A DNA stretch of 64,000 bases, taken from assembly GCF_026712205.1 (NCBI RefSeq), contig NZ_JAPPUW010000005.1, positions 186,001 through 250,000 on the forward strand. The letters run 5' to 3'. The stretch's first letter is position 1, and each line of letters starts with the position of its first letter. The stretch is from Pelomonas aquatica. Lineage in GTDB: Bacteria; Pseudomonadota; Gammaproteobacteria; Burkholderiales; Burkholderiaceae_C. The translations under genes and the position numbers were made by a program. Positions 38,931 through 47,497 of the stretch are shown here, in pieces. The notes beneath the pieces are model-generated. The model was not told the origin of the DNA, did not search any database, and saw only the letters and a program-made list of their open reading frames with translations.

Positions 38931-40231
38931 AGATACTCATCAAAGGCGGCCGGCTGATCGACCCGGCATCCAACCTCGACCGCGTCGGCGACCTCGCCGT
39001 CGCCAACGGCCGCATCGTCAAGCTCGGCGATGTCGGCGAGTTCGCCGCGGAGCGCACCATCGATGCGGCCGGCCTCGTCGTCGCGCCCGGCCTGGTCGAT
39101 CTGTGCGCGCGGCTGCGCGAGCCCGGCCACGAGCACGAGGGCCTGCTGGAAAGCGAGCTCGCCGCCGCCGCCGCCGGCGGCGTGACCAGCCTGGTCTGCC
39201 CGCCCGACACCGACCCGGTGCTGGACGAGCCCGGCCTCGTCGAGATGCTGAAGTTCCGCGCCCGCAAGCTCAGCCGCTGCCGCCTCTTCCCGCTGGGCGC
39301 GCTGACGCGCCAGCTCGAAGGTGCCGCGCTGACCGAGATGGCCGAGCTGACCGAGGCCGGCTGCATCGGCTTCTCGCAGGCCGAGGCGCCCATCCGCGAC
39401 ACCATGGTGCTGAGCCGCGCGCTGCAGTACGCGGCCACCTATGGCTACACCGTCTGGCTGCGCCCGCAGGATGCGTACCTGAGCGGCGGCGTGGCCGCCA
39501 GCGGCTCGGTCGCCACGCGGCTGGGCCTGTCCGGCGTGCCCGTCGCGGCCGAGACGATTGCGCTGCACACCCTCTTCGAGCTGGTCCGCACGACCGGCGC
39601 CCGCGTGCACATCTGCCGCCTCAGCAGCGCCGCCGGCGTGGAGCTGGTGCGCGCGGCCAAGCGCGAGGGCCTGCCCGTCACGGCCGACGTGTCCATCAAC
39701 TCCCTGCACCTGAGCGACGTGGACATCGGCTACTTCGACTCGGCCATGCGGCTGACGCCGCCGCTGCGCCAGGGCCGCGACCGCGACGCGCTGCGGGCCG
39801 GCCTGGCCGACGGCAGCATCGACGCGCTGGTGTCCGACCACATGCCCGTCACCGTCGACGAGAAGGCCGTGCCCTTCGCCGAGGCCACGCCGGGCGCGAC
39901 GGGCCTGGAGCTGCTGCTGAGCCTGGCCATGCGCTGGGCGCGCGACGCCGGCCTGCCGCTGCCGCGCGCGCTGGCCGTTGTCACGGCCGAGCCGGTGCGC
40001 GTGCTGGGCAGTGCGCTGGGTTCGCTGGCCGCCAGCGCGGGCCGCCTCGTCGAGGGCGGCGTGGCCGATGTCTGCGTCTTCGATGCCGGCGCGAGCTGGG
40101 CCGTCGCGCCCGAGCGGCTGGCCAGCCAGGGCAAGCACACGCCTTTCGAGTTCTCGCGCAGCGGCTTCGAGCTGCCGGCGCGCGTGCGCTGCACGCTGGT
40201 TGCCGGCCACCTCGCCTACGAGGCTGAATGA
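38927..40231 (+). CDS. pyrX: Dihydroorotase-like protein, probably inactive (PyrX/PyrC')
   Basis: This 434-residue amidohydrolase-fold protein is homologous to dihydroorotase. The metal motif that should read HxH after PGLVDL is C60-A61-R62, so two zinc ligands are missing. The later Asp survives in LVSDHMP. In Pseudomonas such PyrC' proteins have no dihydroorotase activity and serve as a structural partner of PyrB; the operon position says the same here. A genuine pyrC must lie elsewhere. The stop duplicates into the flank of repeat B2. Confidence 0.93.
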   Translation: MKILIKGGRLIDPASNLDRVGDLAVANGRIVKLGDVGEFAAERTIDAAGLVVAPGLVDLCARLREPGHEHEGLLESELAAAAAGGVTSLVCPPDTDPVLDEPGLVEMLKFRARKLSRCRLFPLGALTRQLEGAALTEMAELTEAGCIGFSQAEAPIRDTMVLSRALQYAATYGYTVWLRPQDAYLSGGVAASGSVATRLGLSGVPVAAETIALHTLFELVRTTGARVHICRLSSAAGVELVRAAKREGLPVTADVSINSLHLSDVDIGYFDSAMRLTPPLRQGRDRDALRAGLADGSIDALVSDHMPVTVDEKAVPFAEATPGATGLELLLSLAMRWARDAGLPLPRALAVVTAEPVRVLGSALGSLAASAGRLVEGGVADVCVFDAGASWAVAPERLASQGKHTPFEFSRSGFELPARVRCTLVAGHLAYEAE

Positions 40232-40315
40232 GGGCCCCCACGCCCGCTTCGCGTGCTGCCCCCCGAGGGGGCGTGACCTCCCTTGGGGCGGCCCGGCGGG
40301 AGGTCGAATGAGGGC
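40223..40315 (+). repeat. Dispersed repeat with flanking direct repeats, copy B2 (pyrX-plsC)
   Basis: A 67-base element (40236-40302) with CTGCCCCCCGAGGGGGCG and CCTTGGGGCGGCCCGGCGGG is flanked by GCTGAATGAGGGC (40223-40235) and GTCGAATGAGGGC (40303-40315), 11 of 13 identical, with an exact ten-base core. The left repeat contains the pyrX stop; the right one contains the plsC start in the same GAATGAGG context. Confidence 0.8.
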
Positions 40316-41039
40316 GCTTGCCGCCAGCTGGCGCCTCGCGCGCCTCGTGCCCCATGTGCTGCACGGGCTGTGGATCGTCAGGCGGCGCTTCGAGCTGCTG
40401 GGCGCGGCCGAGCGGCATCAGCTGATTCAGTGGTGGTCGCTCAAGACGCTGCGCATCCTCGGCATCGCGCTGAAGGCCGAGGGCGCGGCCCTGCCGGACG
40501 GCCATCTGCTGGTGGCCAACCATGTGTCCTGGCTCGACATCGCCGCCGTGCACGCGGTGCTGCCGCAGGCGCGCTTCGTGTCGAAGGCCGACGTGAGGCA
40601 CTGGCCGCTGGTCGGCGCGCTGGTGGAGGGCGTCGGCACGCTGTTCATCGAGCGCAGCAGCAAGCGCGACGCGCTGCGCGTCGTGCACCAGACGGCCGCG
40701 GCCCTGCAGGCGGGCGACTGTGTGGCCGTCTTCCCCGAGGGCACGACCGGCGCCGGCCCGGCGCTGCTGCCCTTCCACGCCAACCTGCTGCAGGCGGCCG
40801 TGTCGGTCGACGCGCCGCTGTTGCCCGTCGTGCTGCGCTGGCACGAGCCCGGCGAACGCTTCAGCAGTTCGGCGCAGTTCATCGGCGACACGACGCTGGT
40901 GCAGAGCCTGTGGCGCATCGCGTCGGCGCGCGGCCTGGGCATCGACGTGCAGCTGCTGCCGACCGTGATGGTCGAGGGCCGTGACCGGCGCGCGCTCGGC
41001 GAGGCGCTGCGCGGCGCGGTCAGCCTGAAGCTGGGCTGA
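40308..41039 (+). CDS. 1-acyl-sn-glycerol-3-phosphate acyltransferase family protein
   Basis: This 243-residue PlsC-type protein transfers acyl groups to lysophosphatidic acid or a related acceptor. It has the block I motif NHVSWLDI (NHxxxxD) and block III FPEGTTG, spaced normally, with a weakly hydrophobic N-terminus that would sit on the inner membrane. GGGAGG lies five bases before ATG 40308. Its last 20 bases overlap the convergent gene at 41020. Whether it is the main PlsC or a lyso-ornithine-type acyltransferase is not decided. Confidence 0.9.
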   Translation: MRALAASWRLARLVPHVLHGLWIVRRRFELLGAAERHQLIQWWSLKTLRILGIALKAEGAALPDGHLLVANHVSWLDIAAVHAVLPQARFVSKADVRHWPLVGALVEGVGTLFIERSSKRDALRVVHQTAAALQAGDCVAVFPEGTTGAGPALLPFHANLLQAAVSVDAPLLPVVLRWHEPGERFSSSAQFIGDTTLVQSLWRIASARGLGIDVQLLPTVMVEGRDRRALGEALRGAVSLKLG

Positions 41040-41790
41040 GCCAGGCCAGTCCGGCCGAGGTGTCGCCGCGCGGGCGGTACTCCAGGCCGACGCTGCCGGG
41101 CCAGGCGCGCTCGGCCAGCAGCGCCAGCTCGGCGGCGTATTCGTCGGCCAGCGGCTCGTGGCGGCCGTCCACGCCGGCGAGCTGCACATGGCCGAGCAGG
41201 CCCAGGTCCAGCGCGCGGCGCAGATGGCCCAGCGATTCGCCGCCTTCGGACACGCGGCAGTGGTAGAGGTCGAGCTGCAGCTTCACGCGCGGCGAGCCCA
41301 GCGTGGCGAGCAGCTCCAGCGCCTGCGCCTGGCGGTGCAGGAAATAGCCGGGCATGTCGCGCCGGTTGATGGGCTCGACGGTCAGCGTGAGGCCCGCGGG
41401 CGCCTGCTCGGCGGCCCAGCGCAGATTGGCCAGCCAGGTGGCGCGCGTTTCGGGCCCGTCCTCGGCGATGCCGGACATCAGGTGCATGACCGGTGCGCCC
41501 AGGCGAACGGCCAGCGCGAGGCCGCACCGCGTGAGTTCGCGGAACTCGTCCTCGCGGCCGGGCAGGGCCATCAGGCCGCGCTCGCCGGCCGCCCAGTCGC
41601 CGGCCGGGGCGTTGATGAGGGCGACGCGCAGGCCCGCGAGCCGCGCGGCGAGTTCCGCCTCGTGCTGCAGATGCGGCTGCAGCATCTCGACGGCCGCAAA
41701 GCCGTCGGCCCGCGCGGCGGCGATGCGGTCGACGTAGGCGCGCTCCGGATAGAGCCAGTCGAGGTTGGCGGCGAAGCGGCCGGGGATCAT
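41020..41790 (-). CDS. Hydroxypyruvate isomerase-like TIM-barrel protein
   Basis: This 256-residue protein has the Hyi/OtnI form of the xylose isomerase-like TIM barrel: FAANLDWLYPERAYVDRIAAA, LINAPAGDWAAGERG, LTVEPINRRDMPGYFLH (with the catalytic Glu and Asn) and KLQLDLYHCRVSEG. It probably interconverts hydroxypyruvate and tartronate semialdehyde or isomerises a related 2-oxo acid. No glyoxylate-pathway partners are adjacent. The stop overlaps plsC by 20 bases in convergent orientation. Confidence 0.88.
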   Translation of the reverse strand: MIPGRFAANLDWLYPERAYVDRIAAARADGFAAVEMLQPHLQHEAELAARLAGLRVALINAPAGDWAAGERGLMALPGREDEFRELTRCGLALAVRLGAPVMHLMSGIAEDGPETRATWLANLRWAAEQAPAGLTLTVEPINRRDMPGYFLHRQAQALELLATLGSPRVKLQLDLYHCRVSEGGESLGHLRRALDLGLLGHVQLAGVDGRHEPLADEYAAELALLAERAWPGSVGLEYRPRGDTSAGLAWLSPASG

Positions 41791-41823
41791 GGCGATTCGG
41801 CCGCCGGTGCCGGATTCAGGCCC

Positions 41824-42567
41824 TCAGGCCTTGCCCTGGTTCGCCACGGCGGCCGCGGCCTTGGCGGCGGCCTCGGCGTCGCCCAGGTAATAGCTCTTGA
41901 TGGGCTTGAGGTCGGCGTCCAGCTCGTAGACCAGCGGGATGCCGTTGGGGATGTTGACGCCGACGATGGCGTCGTCCGCGATGTTGTCGAGGTATTTGAC
42001 CAGCGCGCGGATGCTGTTGCCGTGGGCCGCGATCAGCACGCGCTCGCCGCCCCTGATGGCCGGCGCGATGCTGTCGTTCCAGAACGGCAGCACGCGGGCC
42101 ACCGTGTCCTTCAGGCATTCGGTCAGCGGCACCTCGCCTTCGGCCAGGCCGGCGTAGCGGCGGTCGCCGCGCTCGCTGCGCGGGTCGGTCGCTGCCAGCG
42201 CCGGCGGCGGCGTGTCGTAGCTGCGGCGCCAGATCAGCACCTGCTCGTCGCCGTACTGCTTGGCCATGTCGGCCTTGTTCAGGCCCTGCAGCGCGCCGTA
42301 GTGGCGCTCGTTCAGGCGCCAGGCGTGGCGCACCGGCAGCCAGGTGCGGTCCATCTGGTCCAGGCAGTGCCACAGCGTCCAGACGGCGCGCTTGAGCACC
42401 GAGGTGTAGGCGATGTCGAAGTCGTAGCCGGCTTCCTTCAGCAGCCGGCCGGCGGTCTTGGCCTGCTCGACGCCGGTGGGCGTCAGGTCCACATCGGTCC
42501 AGCCGGTGAAGCGGTTTTCCAGGTTCCAGGTCGATTCGCCGTGGCGGATGAGGACGAGCTTGTACAT
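41824..42567 (-). CDS. gpmA: 2,3-bisphosphoglycerate-dependent phosphoglycerate mutase
   Basis: GpmA interconverts 3- and 2-phosphoglycerate in glycolysis. The 247-residue protein has the phosphohistidine motif [18 protein letters not shown] and the second conserved His in [15 protein letters not shown]. Length is typical. ATG 42567 ([10 protein letters not shown]) is the natural start. It diverges from the rhodanese gene over a 104-base gap that holds GATAAT-like hexamers on both strands. Confidence 0.97.
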   Translation of the reverse strand: MYKLVLIRHGESTWNLENRFTGWTDVDLTPTGVEQAKTAGRLLKEAGYDFDIAYTSVLKRAVWTLWHCLDQMDRTWLPVRHAWRLNERHYGALQGLNKADMAKQYGDEQVLIWRRSYDTPPPALAATDPRSERGDRRYAGLAEGEVPLTECLKDTVARVLPFWNDSIAPAIRGGERVLIAAHGNSIRALVKYLDNIADDAIVGVNIPNGIPLVYELDADLKPIKSYYLGDAEAAAKAAAAVANQGKA

Positions 42568-42671
42568 GGGGCAGTCGTGAGACAAATGGACGCGGGATTA
42601 TCCGGTGGCGCGGCACGGTCCGGCTGCCCGGCGATAATCGCTGGCTTCGTTGAACTGCACGGGATGCTTGC

Positions 42672-43088
42672 TTGAACTTCCTGCTTGAACCTCAGAATCT
42701 GGTGTTGATCCTCGCCGCCTTGGCCTCCGGCGGCATGCTGCTCTGGCCCCTGCTGGTGTCGGGCTCGCAGGGCGCGGCCGTCAGCACGGCCGCGGCGGTG
42801 CAGCTCATCAACCGCGAGAAGGGCGTGCTGATCGACGTCAGCGAGCCCGAGGAGTTCGCCAAGGCCCACGCCGCCGGTGCGCGCAACATCCCCTTCGGCC
42901 AGATCGAGGGCCACAAGGCGCTGCCGTCCAACAAGGCCCTGCCGCTGGTGCTGGTGTGCCCGACGGGCGCGCGTGCCGGCCGCGCCGCGGGCATGCTGCG
43001 CAAGCTGGGCTACGAGAAGGCCCAGGTGCTGGCCGGCGGCCTGAAGGCCTGGCGCGAAGCCAACCTGCCGGTCGAAAGGGCTGCATGA
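42672..43088 (+). CDS. Membrane-anchored rhodanese-like protein
   Basis: This 138-residue protein has one N-terminal membrane helix (LVLILAALASGGMLLWPLLV) followed by a rhodanese domain. The domain has the LIDVSEPEEFAKAHAAGARNIP segment and an active-site Cys in VCPTGARAGRAA. Such proteins move sulfane sulfur; the acceptor is unknown. TTG 42672 is taken as the start because no in-frame ATG precedes the membrane helix. The order gpmA, rhodanese, grxC, secB, gpsA is common in Burkholderiales. Confidence 0.88.
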   Translation: MNFLLEPQNLVLILAALASGGMLLWPLLVSGSQGAAVSTAAAVQLINREKGVLIDVSEPEEFAKAHAAGARNIPFGQIEGHKALPSNKALPLVLVCPTGARAGRAAGMLRKLGYEKAQVLAGGLKAWREANLPVERAA

Positions 43089-43154
43089 GCAGCCCTTCGC
43101 CAAACTGGCTCGATTCATTGTTTTTTTGGCAGAAAGCGGCCTGAGGGAATCGCG

Positions 43155-43418
43155 ATGGCAACCGTCAAGATGTACACGACCCTGGTCTGCCCCTACTGCG
43201 TGCGGGCCAAGACGCTGCTGAAGCAGCGCGGCGTCGAGCAGATCGACGAGATCCGCGTCGACCTGGACCCGGCCGAGCGCGAGGCGATGATGAGCCGGAC
43301 CGGCCGCCGCACCGTGCCGCAGATCTTCATCGGCGACACCCATGTCGGCGGCTGCGACGATCTCGTCGCGCTGGACCAGCAGGGCGGCCTGCTGCCGCTG
43401 CTGCAGGCCGCGGTCTGA
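43155..43418 (+). CDS. grxC: Glutaredoxin 3
   Basis: This 87-residue dithiol glutaredoxin reduces disulfides with glutathione. The active site is CPYC (Cys12 and Cys15), followed by the TVPQIFIGDTHVGGCDDL glutathione-binding segment with the cis-Pro. It can in principle re-reduce NrdA. It is codirectional with the rhodanese gene 66 bases upstream and with secB downstream. Confidence 0.96.
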   Translation: MATVKMYTTLVCPYCVRAKTLLKQRGVEQIDEIRVDLDPAEREAMMSRTGRRTVPQIFIGDTHVGGCDDLVALDQQGGLLPLLQAAV

Positions 43419-43549
43419 GCCGGTTTCGGGCGGCAGGCCCGATTTCAAGGCCGGGCAAGCCCCCACGGGGCTGTCACGGTCGAGCGCTGATAATGCCCCG
43501 CCGCCCGCAGCACGCCGCTAGCGGGCTTCCTGTTTGAAAGAACTGCCCC

Positions 43550-44032
43550 ATGGCCGACGAGCTCCAAAACGCCCAAACCGCCGACAGCGGCGCGCCCGTG
43601 TTCCAGATCCAGCGCATGTACCTGAAGGATCTGTCGCTGGAGCAGCCCAATGCGCCCCAGATCCTGCTGGAGCAGCAGCAGCCCCAGGTCGACATCAACC
43701 TGACGCTGTCGGCCGAGAACGTCACCGACGGCATCTACGAGGTCTGCGTGACCGCCACGGTCAACACCAAGGTCGGCGACAAGACGCTGTTCCTGGTCGA
43801 GGCCAAGCAGGCCGGCATCTTCGAGATCCGCAACGTGCCGCAGGAACAGGTCGAGGGCATCCTCGGCATCGTCTGCCCGCAGATGGTCTACCCCTATCTG
43901 CGCGCCATCGTGTCGGACGTCTGCACCCGCGCCGGCTTCCCGCCCGTGCTGCTGACCGAAGTGAACTTCCAGGCCATGTTCGAGGCCCAGCAGGCCCAGC
44001 GCGCGGCCCAGGGCGGCCAGGCCGTCAACTGA
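43550..44032 (+). CDS. secB: Protein-export chaperone SecB
   Basis: SecB holds precursor proteins unfolded and delivers them to SecA. The 160-residue protein has the family's [16 protein letters not shown] start, the [11 protein letters not shown] strand, and [19 protein letters not shown] with [11 protein letters not shown] at the end. Length is typical. A strong terminator follows at 44055. Confidence 0.97.
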   Translation: MADELQNAQTADSGAPVFQIQRMYLKDLSLEQPNAPQILLEQQQPQVDINLTLSAENVTDGIYEVCVTATVNTKVGDKTLFLVEAKQAGIFEIRNVPQEQVEGILGIVCPQMVYPYLRAIVSDVCTRAGFPPVLLTEVNFQAMFEAQQAQRAAQGGQAVN

Positions 44033-44054
44033 TAGCGAGCTTCGCCCGGTGACG

Positions 44055-44082
44055 ACGCCCCGCCCCGAGCGGGGCGTTTTAC
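44055..44082 (+). terminator. Rho-independent terminator after secB
   Basis: ACGCCCCGC pairs with GCGGGGCGT around a five-base loop, followed by TTT. It ends just before gpsA, so gpsA probably has its own promoter or depends on read-through. Confidence 0.75.
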
Positions 44083-44101
44083 TTGGTGGACACTTCCGCG
44101 C

Positions 44102-45118
44102 ATGACGACGATGAAGATCAGCGTGCTCGGCGCCGGGGCCTGGGGCACGGCGCTGGCCATCCAGGCCGCCAACGCGGGCCATGAGGTCAGCCTGTGGGGG
44201 CGCGACGCGGCGGCCATCGACGCGATGCGCGTCAGCCGCCGCAACGCCGCCTACCTGCCCGACAGCGAACTGCCCTCAGCCCTGGCGCTGACGGCCGACC
44301 GCGGCGCGGCCATCGCCCACGCGGCCCGGGGCCTGACCATCGTCGCGACGCCGATGTCCGGCCTGCGCGAGACGCTGGCGGCCCTGCCTTCGACGCAGCG
44401 CGTGCTGTGGCTGTGCAAGGGCTTCGAGGCCGGCACGGGCCGGCTCGGCCACGAGATCGCGCGCGAGCTGTGGCCGGCCATGCCAAAACTGTCGGTTGGC
44501 GTGCTGTCCGGCCCGAGCTTCGCGCAGGAGGTGGCGGCCGGCCGGCCGACGGCCCTGGTCGCGGCCAGCGAGGACGCCGGCCTGGCGCGCGCGGCCGTCG
44601 AGGCCTTCCACGGTGAACGGCTGCGCGTCTACACGTCGAGCGACCCGGTGGGCGTCGAAGTCGGCGGCGCGGTGAAGAACGTGATGGCGATCGCCGTCGG
44701 CGTCTGCGACGGCCTGAGCGCATCGGCGCCGGATGCGCCCGGCCTTAACGCGCGCGCCGCGCTGATCACGCGCGGCCTGGCCGAGATGCTGCGCCTGGGC
44801 CTGGCCCTGGGCGCCAGGGCCGAGACCTTCATGGGCCTGTCGGGCCTCGGCGACCTGGTGCTGACGGCCACCGGCGACCTGTCGCGCAACCGTCGCGTCG
44901 GCCTGATGCTGGCCCAGGGCCTGGGCCTGCCGCAGATCCTGGCCCGGCTCGGCCATGTGGCCGAGGGCGTCTACAGCGCGCCGACCGTGCTGGCGCGGGC
45001 CCGCGCCGCCGGTGTCGAGATGCCGATCACCGAGGCCATGGTGGCGCTGCTGGACGGCCGGCTGCGCGCCGGTGAGGCGGTCGAGCGATTGATGGGGCGC
45101 GAGGCCCGCGCGGAATAG
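44102..45118 (+). CDS. gpsA: NAD(P)H-dependent glycerol-3-phosphate dehydrogenase
   Basis: GpsA reduces dihydroxyacetone phosphate to sn-glycerol-3-phosphate for phospholipid synthesis. The 338-residue protein has the dinucleotide motif [16 protein letters not shown], the [16 protein letters not shown] segment, the catalytic Lys in [13 protein letters not shown] and [20 protein letters not shown]. Length is normal. The gene ends one base before the convergent trmL stop. Confidence 0.97.
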   Translation: MTTMKISVLGAGAWGTALAIQAANAGHEVSLWGRDAAAIDAMRVSRRNAAYLPDSELPSALALTADRGAAIAHAARGLTIVATPMSGLRETLAALPSTQRVLWLCKGFEAGTGRLGHEIARELWPAMPKLSVGVLSGPSFAQEVAAGRPTALVAASEDAGLARAAVEAFHGERLRVYTSSDPVGVEVGGAVKNVMAIAVGVCDGLSASAPDAPGLNARAALITRGLAEMLRLGLALGARAETFMGLSGLGDLVLTATGDLSRNRRVGLMLAQGLGLPQILARLGHVAEGVYSAPTVLARARAAGVEMPITEAMVALLDGRLRAGEAVERLMGREARAE

Positions 45119-45119
45119 C

Positions 45120-45590
45120 TCAGCTTCCGCCGCCGTAGCCGTTCTGCCGCCAGGCCTCGAACACCGCGACCGCGACGCTGTTGCTGAGGTTCAGGCTGCG
45201 CTGGCCCTCGCGCATCGGCAGTCGCACGCGCTGCGCGGTCGGGAAGCCGTCGCGCAGCGCGGGCGGCAGGCCGGCCGTCTCGCTGCCGAACACCAGCCAG
45301 TCGGCCGGCTGCCAGGCCATTTCGCCGAAAGGCCGGCTGCCGCGTGTCGTGAAGGCGAACATGCGTGCCGGGTCGGGCGCCTCGGCGGCGAGGAAGGCGG
45401 CCCAGTCCGCATGGCGCTGCACGCGGGCGTACTCGTGATAGTCCAGCCCGGCGCGCTGCAGCAGCCGGTCCTCCATCGAGAAGCCCAGCGGCTCGATCAG
45501 GTGCAGCGTGCAGCCGGTGTTGGCCGCGAGGCGGATGACATTGCCGGTGTTGGGCGGGATCTCGGGGTGGACGAGGACGATCTGGAACAT
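45120..45590 (-). CDS. trmL: tRNA (cytidine(34)-2'-O)-methyltransferase
   Basis: TrmL 2'-O-methylates the wobble nucleotide of certain leucine tRNAs. The 156-residue SPOUT protein has IPPNTGNVIRLAANTGC near the N-terminus and the trefoil-knot SAM site in VFGSETAGLP and RSLNLSNSVAVAVFEAWR. The start at 45590 (MFQIVLVHPE) is standard; the frame extends upstream only because it reads through repeat A2. Confidence 0.95.
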   Translation of the reverse strand: MFQIVLVHPEIPPNTGNVIRLAANTGCTLHLIEPLGFSMEDRLLQRAGLDYHEYARVQRHADWAAFLAAEAPDPARMFAFTTRGSRPFGEMAWQPADWLVFGSETAGLPPALRDGFPTAQRVRLPMREGQRSLNLSNSVAVAVFEAWRQNGYGGGS

Positions 45591-45599
45591 GGGCGGAAG

Positions 45600-45745
45600 T
45601 ATCTCGCCGGTGCACGGAGTGCATTCGGGCCGAGCGCCGGGCCGCCCCAAGCCGGCCCGTCTGGCGATGTGCGAGCGGCTCGATGCTGCGAGCATCGCCG
45701 TCCCCTTGGGGGACCGACCAGACGCGCTCGCGTTCAGCGCGGCGA
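45600..45745 (-). repeat. Dispersed GC-rich repeat, long form (copy A2)
   Basis: Read on the minus strand this block contains GGTCCCCCAAGGGGACGG, the hairpin insert and GGCCCGGCGCTCGGCCCGAA in the same order as copy A1 at 538-690. It occupies nearly the whole comF-trmL gap. Just outside it GCACGGAGTG (45612-45621) and CACTCCGTGC (45763-45772) form a ten-base inverted pair, the latter overlapping the comF stop. No 13-base direct repeat was seen here. Confidence 0.8.
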
Positions 45746-45761
45746 GACCGGGCAAGGGGCT

Positions 45762-46517
45762 TCACTCCGTGCCGGGTTCCGGCGTGCGCGCGACGACCCA
45801 GGCCTGCACGCTCATCGCGCCGGCCTGCAGCAGCACGCCGGCCAGCTCGAACAGCGTGGCGCCGCTGGTCATCACGTCGTCCAGCAGCGCGACGCTGCTG
45901 CCGCGCAGCCGGGGCGCCGCCAGCGGCTCGATGGCGAAGACGCCGCGCACATTGGCCGCGCGGGCTTCGAGCTTGAGGTCGGCCTGGGCGCCGTTGTGGC
46001 GCAGGCGCAGCAGCATGCCGGGCTCGCAGCGCAGGCCGCGCCGCCTGGCCAGCGCCTTGGCCAGTTCGTGCGACTGGTTGTAGCCGCGCTCGCGCAGGCG
46101 CTCGCTCGACAGCGGCACCGGCAGCAGCCAGTCGGGCGCGGCCACGTCGGCGGCGCTCAGCGCCGAATTGAGGCGCTCCAGCAGGCTTTCGCGCAGCTCC
46201 AGGGCCTGGTGGTATTTGAAGTGCTGCAGCAGGCCGTCCCAGGGGAAGCGGTAGTCCAGCGCGGCCACCGTGCGGTCCAGCGGCGGCGCCACCTGCAGGC
46301 AGCGCCCGCACTGCGGCCGGGGGCGGCCGATCAGTTCCAGCGGCAGCCTGGCCGCACAGGTCCAGCAGCGCGGCTGCGGCCGGGCGTAGAGGGCCAGGCA
46401 GGACGCGCAGACGGTCTGCCGGCTCCAGGCGCGGCAGACCGCGCATTGGCCGGCGCAGCGCATCAGCACCTTCTCGACCAGTGCGGGCTTGGCGGCCATC
46501 AGGGAGCGTTCGGGCAT
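45762..46517 (-). CDS. comF: ComF family phosphoribosyltransferase-like protein
   Basis: This 251-residue protein has an N-terminal zinc-finger region with several cysteine pairs (CAGQCAVC, CASC, CWTC, CGRC) and a C-terminal phosphoribosyltransferase fold with LLPVPLSSERLRERGYNQS and the PRPP-loop-like VALLDDVMTSGATLFE. ComF proteins help natural transformation, probably at single-stranded DNA entry. The start at 46517 (MPERSLMAAKP) is preferred over an ATG 39 bases upstream that would overlap the divergent gene. Confidence 0.9.
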   Translation of the reverse strand: MPERSLMAAKPALVEKVLMRCAGQCAVCRAWSRQTVCASCLALYARPQPRCWTCAARLPLELIGRPRPQCGRCLQVAPPLDRTVAALDYRFPWDGLLQHFKYHQALELRESLLERLNSALSAADVAAPDWLLPVPLSSERLRERGYNQSHELAKALARRRGLRCEPGMLLRLRHNGAQADLKLEARAANVRGVFAIEPLAAPRLRGSSVALLDDVMTSGATLFELAGVLLQAGAMSVQAWVVARTPEPGTE

Positions 46518-46540
46518 CGGCTCAATATACTGACCGGCCC
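46518..46540. promoter_or_regulatory. Short divergent promoter region comF/methyltransferase
   Basis: The 23-base gap contains TATACT (46526-46531) on the plus strand, nine bases before the methyltransferase ATG. It also contains TATATT (46529-46524) on the minus strand, six bases before the comF ATG. As -10 boxes these would give leaderless or nearly leaderless transcripts both ways. The gap length equals that of phrB/algH. The -35 matches are poor. Confidence 0.5.
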
Positions 46541-47464
46541 ATGAGCGAGCCGGCATCGACCCCTAATTCAAACAAGGGGCCGCGGCCCCAGGACCTCGAC
46601 CCCGCCGCGCTGCGCCACCAGGCACGGCGCCTGGCCGCCGCGGCCCAGCCGCCCTGGCTGCATGCCGAGGTCGCGCGCCGCATGGCCGAGCGCCTGCCCT
46701 TCATCAAGCTGCAGCCGGGCCGCGTGCTCGACGCAGCGCCGGCCCTGGGTGCGAGCGCGGAGCTGCTGCGTCTGGCCTATCCCGACGCCGAGATGCGGTG
46801 GCACGAGGCCGAGCCCGCGCTGGCCGCGCGTGCCGCCCAGGCCCGGCCCCAGGGCTGGTGGCAGAAGCTGCGCGGCGCGTCGTCGGGCCGCGTCGACGCG
46901 CTGCCGGCGCGGCCGGAGGTCGAGCTGCTGTGGTCCAACATGGCCCTGCATGCCGTCGCCGACCTGCCGGCCCTGCTGGCCGGCTGGCAGGCCAGCCTGG
47001 CGGTGGGCGGCTTCGTGATGTTCTCCTGCCTGGGGCCGGACAGCTTCGTCGAGCTGCGCCCGCTCTATGCGCGCCGCGGCTGGGGCCGGCCCGCGCCGGA
47101 CTGGTGGGACATGCACGACATCGGTGACCTGGTGCTGAAGGCCGGCTTGGCCGACCCGGTCATGGACCAGCAGCGGCTGACGCTGACCTGGGCCAGCCCC
47201 GAGAGCCTGCTGGCCGACCTGCGCGCACTGGGCGGCAATGCCGCGCCGGACCGCTTCGCCGGCCTGCGCGGCCGAGCCTGGCGTGCCGCGCTGCTGGCCG
47301 AGCTGGACGGGCTGCGCGACCGCGAGGGCCGGCTCGCGCTGACGCTGGAGCTGGTCTTCGGCCACGCCTTCAAGGCCGCGCCGAGGCTGGCGGTGGCGGC
47401 CGAAACCCATGTGCCGGTCGACGCGATGAGGAAGGCTTTGCGCGCCGGGCGCACGGGGGGCTGA
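46541..47464 (+). CDS. BioC-like class I methyltransferase with altered SAM motif
   Basis: This 307-residue protein aligns by eye with the BioC-like methyltransferases often found beside comF. The C-terminal half keeps SNMALHAVADLPALLAGW, FSCLGPDSFVELRPLY, the WWDMHDIGDLVLKAGLADPVMD segment and LTWASPESLLADL. The SAM-binding motif I should read like VLDxGxGxG but is VLDAAPALGASAELL, lacking the glycine pattern. It may bind SAM weakly, have another role, or be a pseudoenzyme. Malonyl-ACP methylation (biotin synthesis) is the best-known role of the family; no other bio genes are here. Confidence 0.75.
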   Translation: MSEPASTPNSNKGPRPQDLDPAALRHQARRLAAAAQPPWLHAEVARRMAERLPFIKLQPGRVLDAAPALGASAELLRLAYPDAEMRWHEAEPALAARAAQARPQGWWQKLRGASSGRVDALPARPEVELLWSNMALHAVADLPALLAGWQASLAVGGFVMFSCLGPDSFVELRPLYARRGWGRPAPDWWDMHDIGDLVLKAGLADPVMDQQRLTLTWASPESLLADLRALGGNAAPDRFAGLRGRAWRAALLAELDGLRDREGRLALTLELVFGHAFKAAPRLAVAAETHVPVDAMRKALRAGRTGG

Positions 47465-47475
47465 GGCCGCGCCGA

Positions 47476-47497
47476 GGACAGCGCCTGCGCGCTGTCC
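47476..47497 (+). terminator. GC hairpin after the methyltransferase gene
   Basis: GGACAGCGC and GCGCTGTCC form a perfect nine-pair stem with loop CTGC, 12 bases after the stop. There is no T-run, so it may be a weak or Rho-assisted terminator. The rest of the gap to 47718 holds a TAAAAT hexamer at 47593-47598 without a clear -35, and nothing else I can assign. Confidence 0.4.

Noticed and set aside
39978-40307. N-terminal extension of the PlsC-type protein
   Set aside because: The upstream part is an out-of-frame reading of pyrX plus repeat B2. ATG 40308 has GGGAGG five bases upstream.
43458-43472. Terminator between grxC and secB
   Set aside because: AGCCCC/GGGGCT gives only six pairs with a three-base loop and no T-run.
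45591-45755. N-terminal extension of TrmL
   Set aside because: The extra 55 residues are a translation of repeat A2, and the same peptide can be read from the unrelated noncoding copy A1 at 538-690.
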